Shown one piece after another: positions 5,551-6,239 of a DNA stretch of 6,239 bases (position 1 is the stretch's first letter; each line of letters begins with the position of its first letter). Both the position numbers and the translations under genes were made by a program. Where the stretch lies: positions 1 to 6,239 of the forward strand of contig JAJXZZ010000203.1 of assembly GCA_021779795.1 (NCBI GenBank). Direction: 5' to 3'. Source of the stretch: Acidobacteriota bacterium. Its GTDB lineage: Bacteria > Acidobacteriota > Vicinamibacteria > Vicinamibacterales > Fen-181. The notes below the pieces were generated by a model. It had not been told where the DNA came from. It did no database searches and was given only the letters and a program-made list of their open reading frames with translations.

Positions 5551-5568
5551 CGTTACCGGGGCGTAACG
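5551..5568. promoter_or_regulatory. Dyad CGTTAC-N6-GTAACG, possible enhancer/operator of the electron-transfer operon
   Basis: This is a perfect 6-bp inverted repeat with a 6-base spacer (CGGGGC), identical in its arms and spacing to 401-418. An extra half-site GCGTAAC at 5571-5577 repeats the right arm exactly 10 bases on, one helical turn. It lies between the end of the yeiH-like gene and the sigma-54-like sites, as expected for an upstream activator site. It is not present in the coding parts that were checked. Confidence 0.5.
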
Positions 5569-5580
5569 GCGCGTAACAGG

Positions 5581-5621
5581 GCGGTGCCGGACCGGAGCCC
5601 TCGACTCCAGCCCGGCACCGC
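5581..5621 (-). terminator. Hairpin downstream of the yeiH-like gene, terminator candidate
   Basis: GCGGTGCCGG (5581-5590) and CCGGCACCGC (5612-5621) are a perfect 10-bp inverted repeat; an inner GGAG/CTCC stem (5594-5597, 5605-5608) extends it. It begins 11 bases after the yeiH-like stop. No T-run follows on the minus strand, so it is not a classical intrinsic terminator, but its strength and place suggest a role at the transcript 3' end. Confidence 0.5.
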
Positions 5622-5632
5622 GCGGCGCCGCG

Positions 5633-6239
5633 TCACAGGCCGTTGGCGGGCATGTAGACGAAGATCACGAGGATCAGCGCGAGGCACGCGGTCAGGACGG
5701 CGACCGCGAAGCCCGTGGCGAACGCCTTGAAGCCCAGCCGGGCGAAGCTCGCGAAGCGCACCTTGGCGCCGACGCCGGCAAACGCCACGGCCAGCAGGAA
5801 CGTCACGACCGGGACCAGGTAGCTCTTGACGAACGGTCCCCATACGGCCTGGGTGGCCGGGATCGCCAGCAGGGCCGAGTTGATCAGCGTGAACGCGACG
5901 AAGCAGAGGGCGAAGAACGGGATCACCTTGCCGCCGGCCTTGCCGGTGCCGCGGCGGCGGTGGAAGATCGCCGACAGGATGATGACGACCGGGGCGATCG
6001 AGAAGATGCGCACCGACTTGGTGACCATCCCCATCGCCAGCGCCTTGTCGCTGATCTGGGACGCGGCGCCCACGACCTGGGCCGTCTCGTGGATCGCGGT
6101 GCCGCACCACACGCCCGCGGCCACCTCCGAGTGGTGGAGCCACGCACCCAGCACCGTGCTCGAGAACAGGACGGGATAGAGGAACATCGCCACCAGGCCG
6201 AACAGCGTGACGCAGGCGACGGCCATCCCCATCTCCTCT
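5633..6239 (-). CDS. YeiH-family (UPF0324) putative sulfate exporter, C-terminal 201 residues (5' end beyond window)
   Basis: The frame is open to the window edge and ends at TGA (5633-5635). It contains WCGTAIHETAQVVGAA, matching the conserved G-IH-TAQVV segment of the YeiH/UPF0324 family, normally near the middle of the protein. About five or six hydrophobic helices follow, with a short cytoplasmic-type loop HRRRGTGK. The family is annotated as putative sulfate exporters (PSE family), and a related protein, TauZ, has been proposed to export sulfite in taurine degraders. Beside dsrA, export of sulfite or sulfate is an attractive role but unproven. The ATG at 6232 is unlikely to be the true start: it would remove the N-terminal half of the family domain, and the purine-rich sequence before it has no spacer and is in frame as Glu-Glu. 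Confidence 0.85.
   Translation of the reverse strand, partial: EEMGMAVACVTLFGLVAMFLYPVLFSSTVLGAWLHHSEVAAGVWCGTAIHETAQVVGAASQISDKALAMGMVTKSVRIFSIAPVVIILSAIFHRRRGTGKAGGKVIPFFALCFVAFTLINSALLAIPATQAVWGPFVKSYLVPVVTFLLAVAFAGVGAKVRFASFARLGFKAFATGFAVAVLTACLALILVIFVYMPANGL

Larger units (their letters stand above)
5238..5632. other. Intergenic region of about 395 bases between the yeiH-like gene and the electron-transfer operon
   Basis: No credible gene was found on either strand; the open frames here are arginine/glycine-rich GC shadows. Going from the yeiH side, it holds a strong hairpin (5581-5621), the CGTTAC/GTAACG dyad (5551-5568) with an extra GCGTAAC half-site (5571-5577), and a near-consensus sigma-54 site (5464-5479). 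Beyond those come a 10-bp palindrome CCGACGTCGG (5438-5447), a 6-bp hairpin CGGCCA/TGGCCG (5412-5427), a second sigma-54-like site (5279-5295), and the ribosome binding site of the HdrD-like gene. Confidence 0.7.

Noticed and set aside
6230..6239. ATG preceded by a purine-rich GAGGAG as the start of the YeiH-like gene
   Set aside because: There is no spacing between the purines and the ATG, and a start here would delete the N-terminal half of the family domain. The frame is open beyond the edge.
1..6239. tRNA, rRNA, CRISPR array, insertion sequence or phage features
   Set aside because: None was seen: no direct-repeat arrays, transposase-like frames or terminal inverted repeats, and no tRNA-like cloverleaf in the two gaps.

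Overview
The window is very GC-rich, and every gene that can be supported lies on the minus strand, so transcription runs from high to low coordinates. It is part of a dissimilatory sulfur (dsr) locus. The left edge holds the first 58 codons of dsrA, the catalytic alpha subunit of siroheme sulfite reductase. Upstream of it is a tight four-gene operon for a membrane electron-transfer complex of the DsrMKJOP/Hmc type. At the right edge is the C-terminal part of a YeiH-family (UPF0324, putative sulfate exporter) membrane protein. The organism is a bacterium with a dsr pathway. The high GC, the compact fused complex and the mixed character of the DsrA N-terminus would suit an uncultivated lineage such as Rokubacteria, but that placement is an inference from memory. 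The window does not show whether the pathway runs in the sulfite-reducing or sulfur-oxidising direction.

Layout in transcription order: yeiH-like 3' part (6239-5633); a gap of about 395 bases with a strong hairpin and several regulatory-looking elements (5632-5238); HdrD/DsrK-like iron-sulfur protein (5237-3786, TTG start with a perfect Shine-Dalgarno sequence); NarI/DsrM-like cytochrome b (3781-3071); four-cluster ferredoxin, DsrO/HmcB-like (3074-2223); NrfD/DsrP-like membrane protein fused to a hexaheme cytochrome c domain (2226-403); a 228-base gap; dsrA 5' end (174-1). The operon genes are 4 bases apart or overlap in ATGA, so they are probably translationally coupled.

The four proteins supply the parts of a trans-membrane redox machine. 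There is a cytoplasmic CCG-domain catalytic subunit, a diheme cytochrome b, a ferredoxin that wires clusters together, a ten-or-more-helix quinone-type NrfD subunit, and periplasmic c-hemes. In a DsrMKJOP-type complex these link the quinone pool and periplasm to a thiol/disulfide substrate in the cytoplasm, probably the DsrC trisulfide made by DsrAB. The unusual point is that the DsrJ role seems to be carried by a six-heme tail on the NrfD subunit.

The most striking non-coding signal is a shared regulatory layout in the two gaps. Each has a near-consensus sigma-54 (-24/-12) promoter facing the downstream operon, and an identical dyad, CGTTAC-N6-GTAACG, about 95-117 bases upstream of the -12 element. 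The dsrA copy also has an IHF-like site in between. This suggests that dsrA and the electron-transfer operon are co-regulated by one sigma-54 enhancer-binding protein. It is read by eye and untested.
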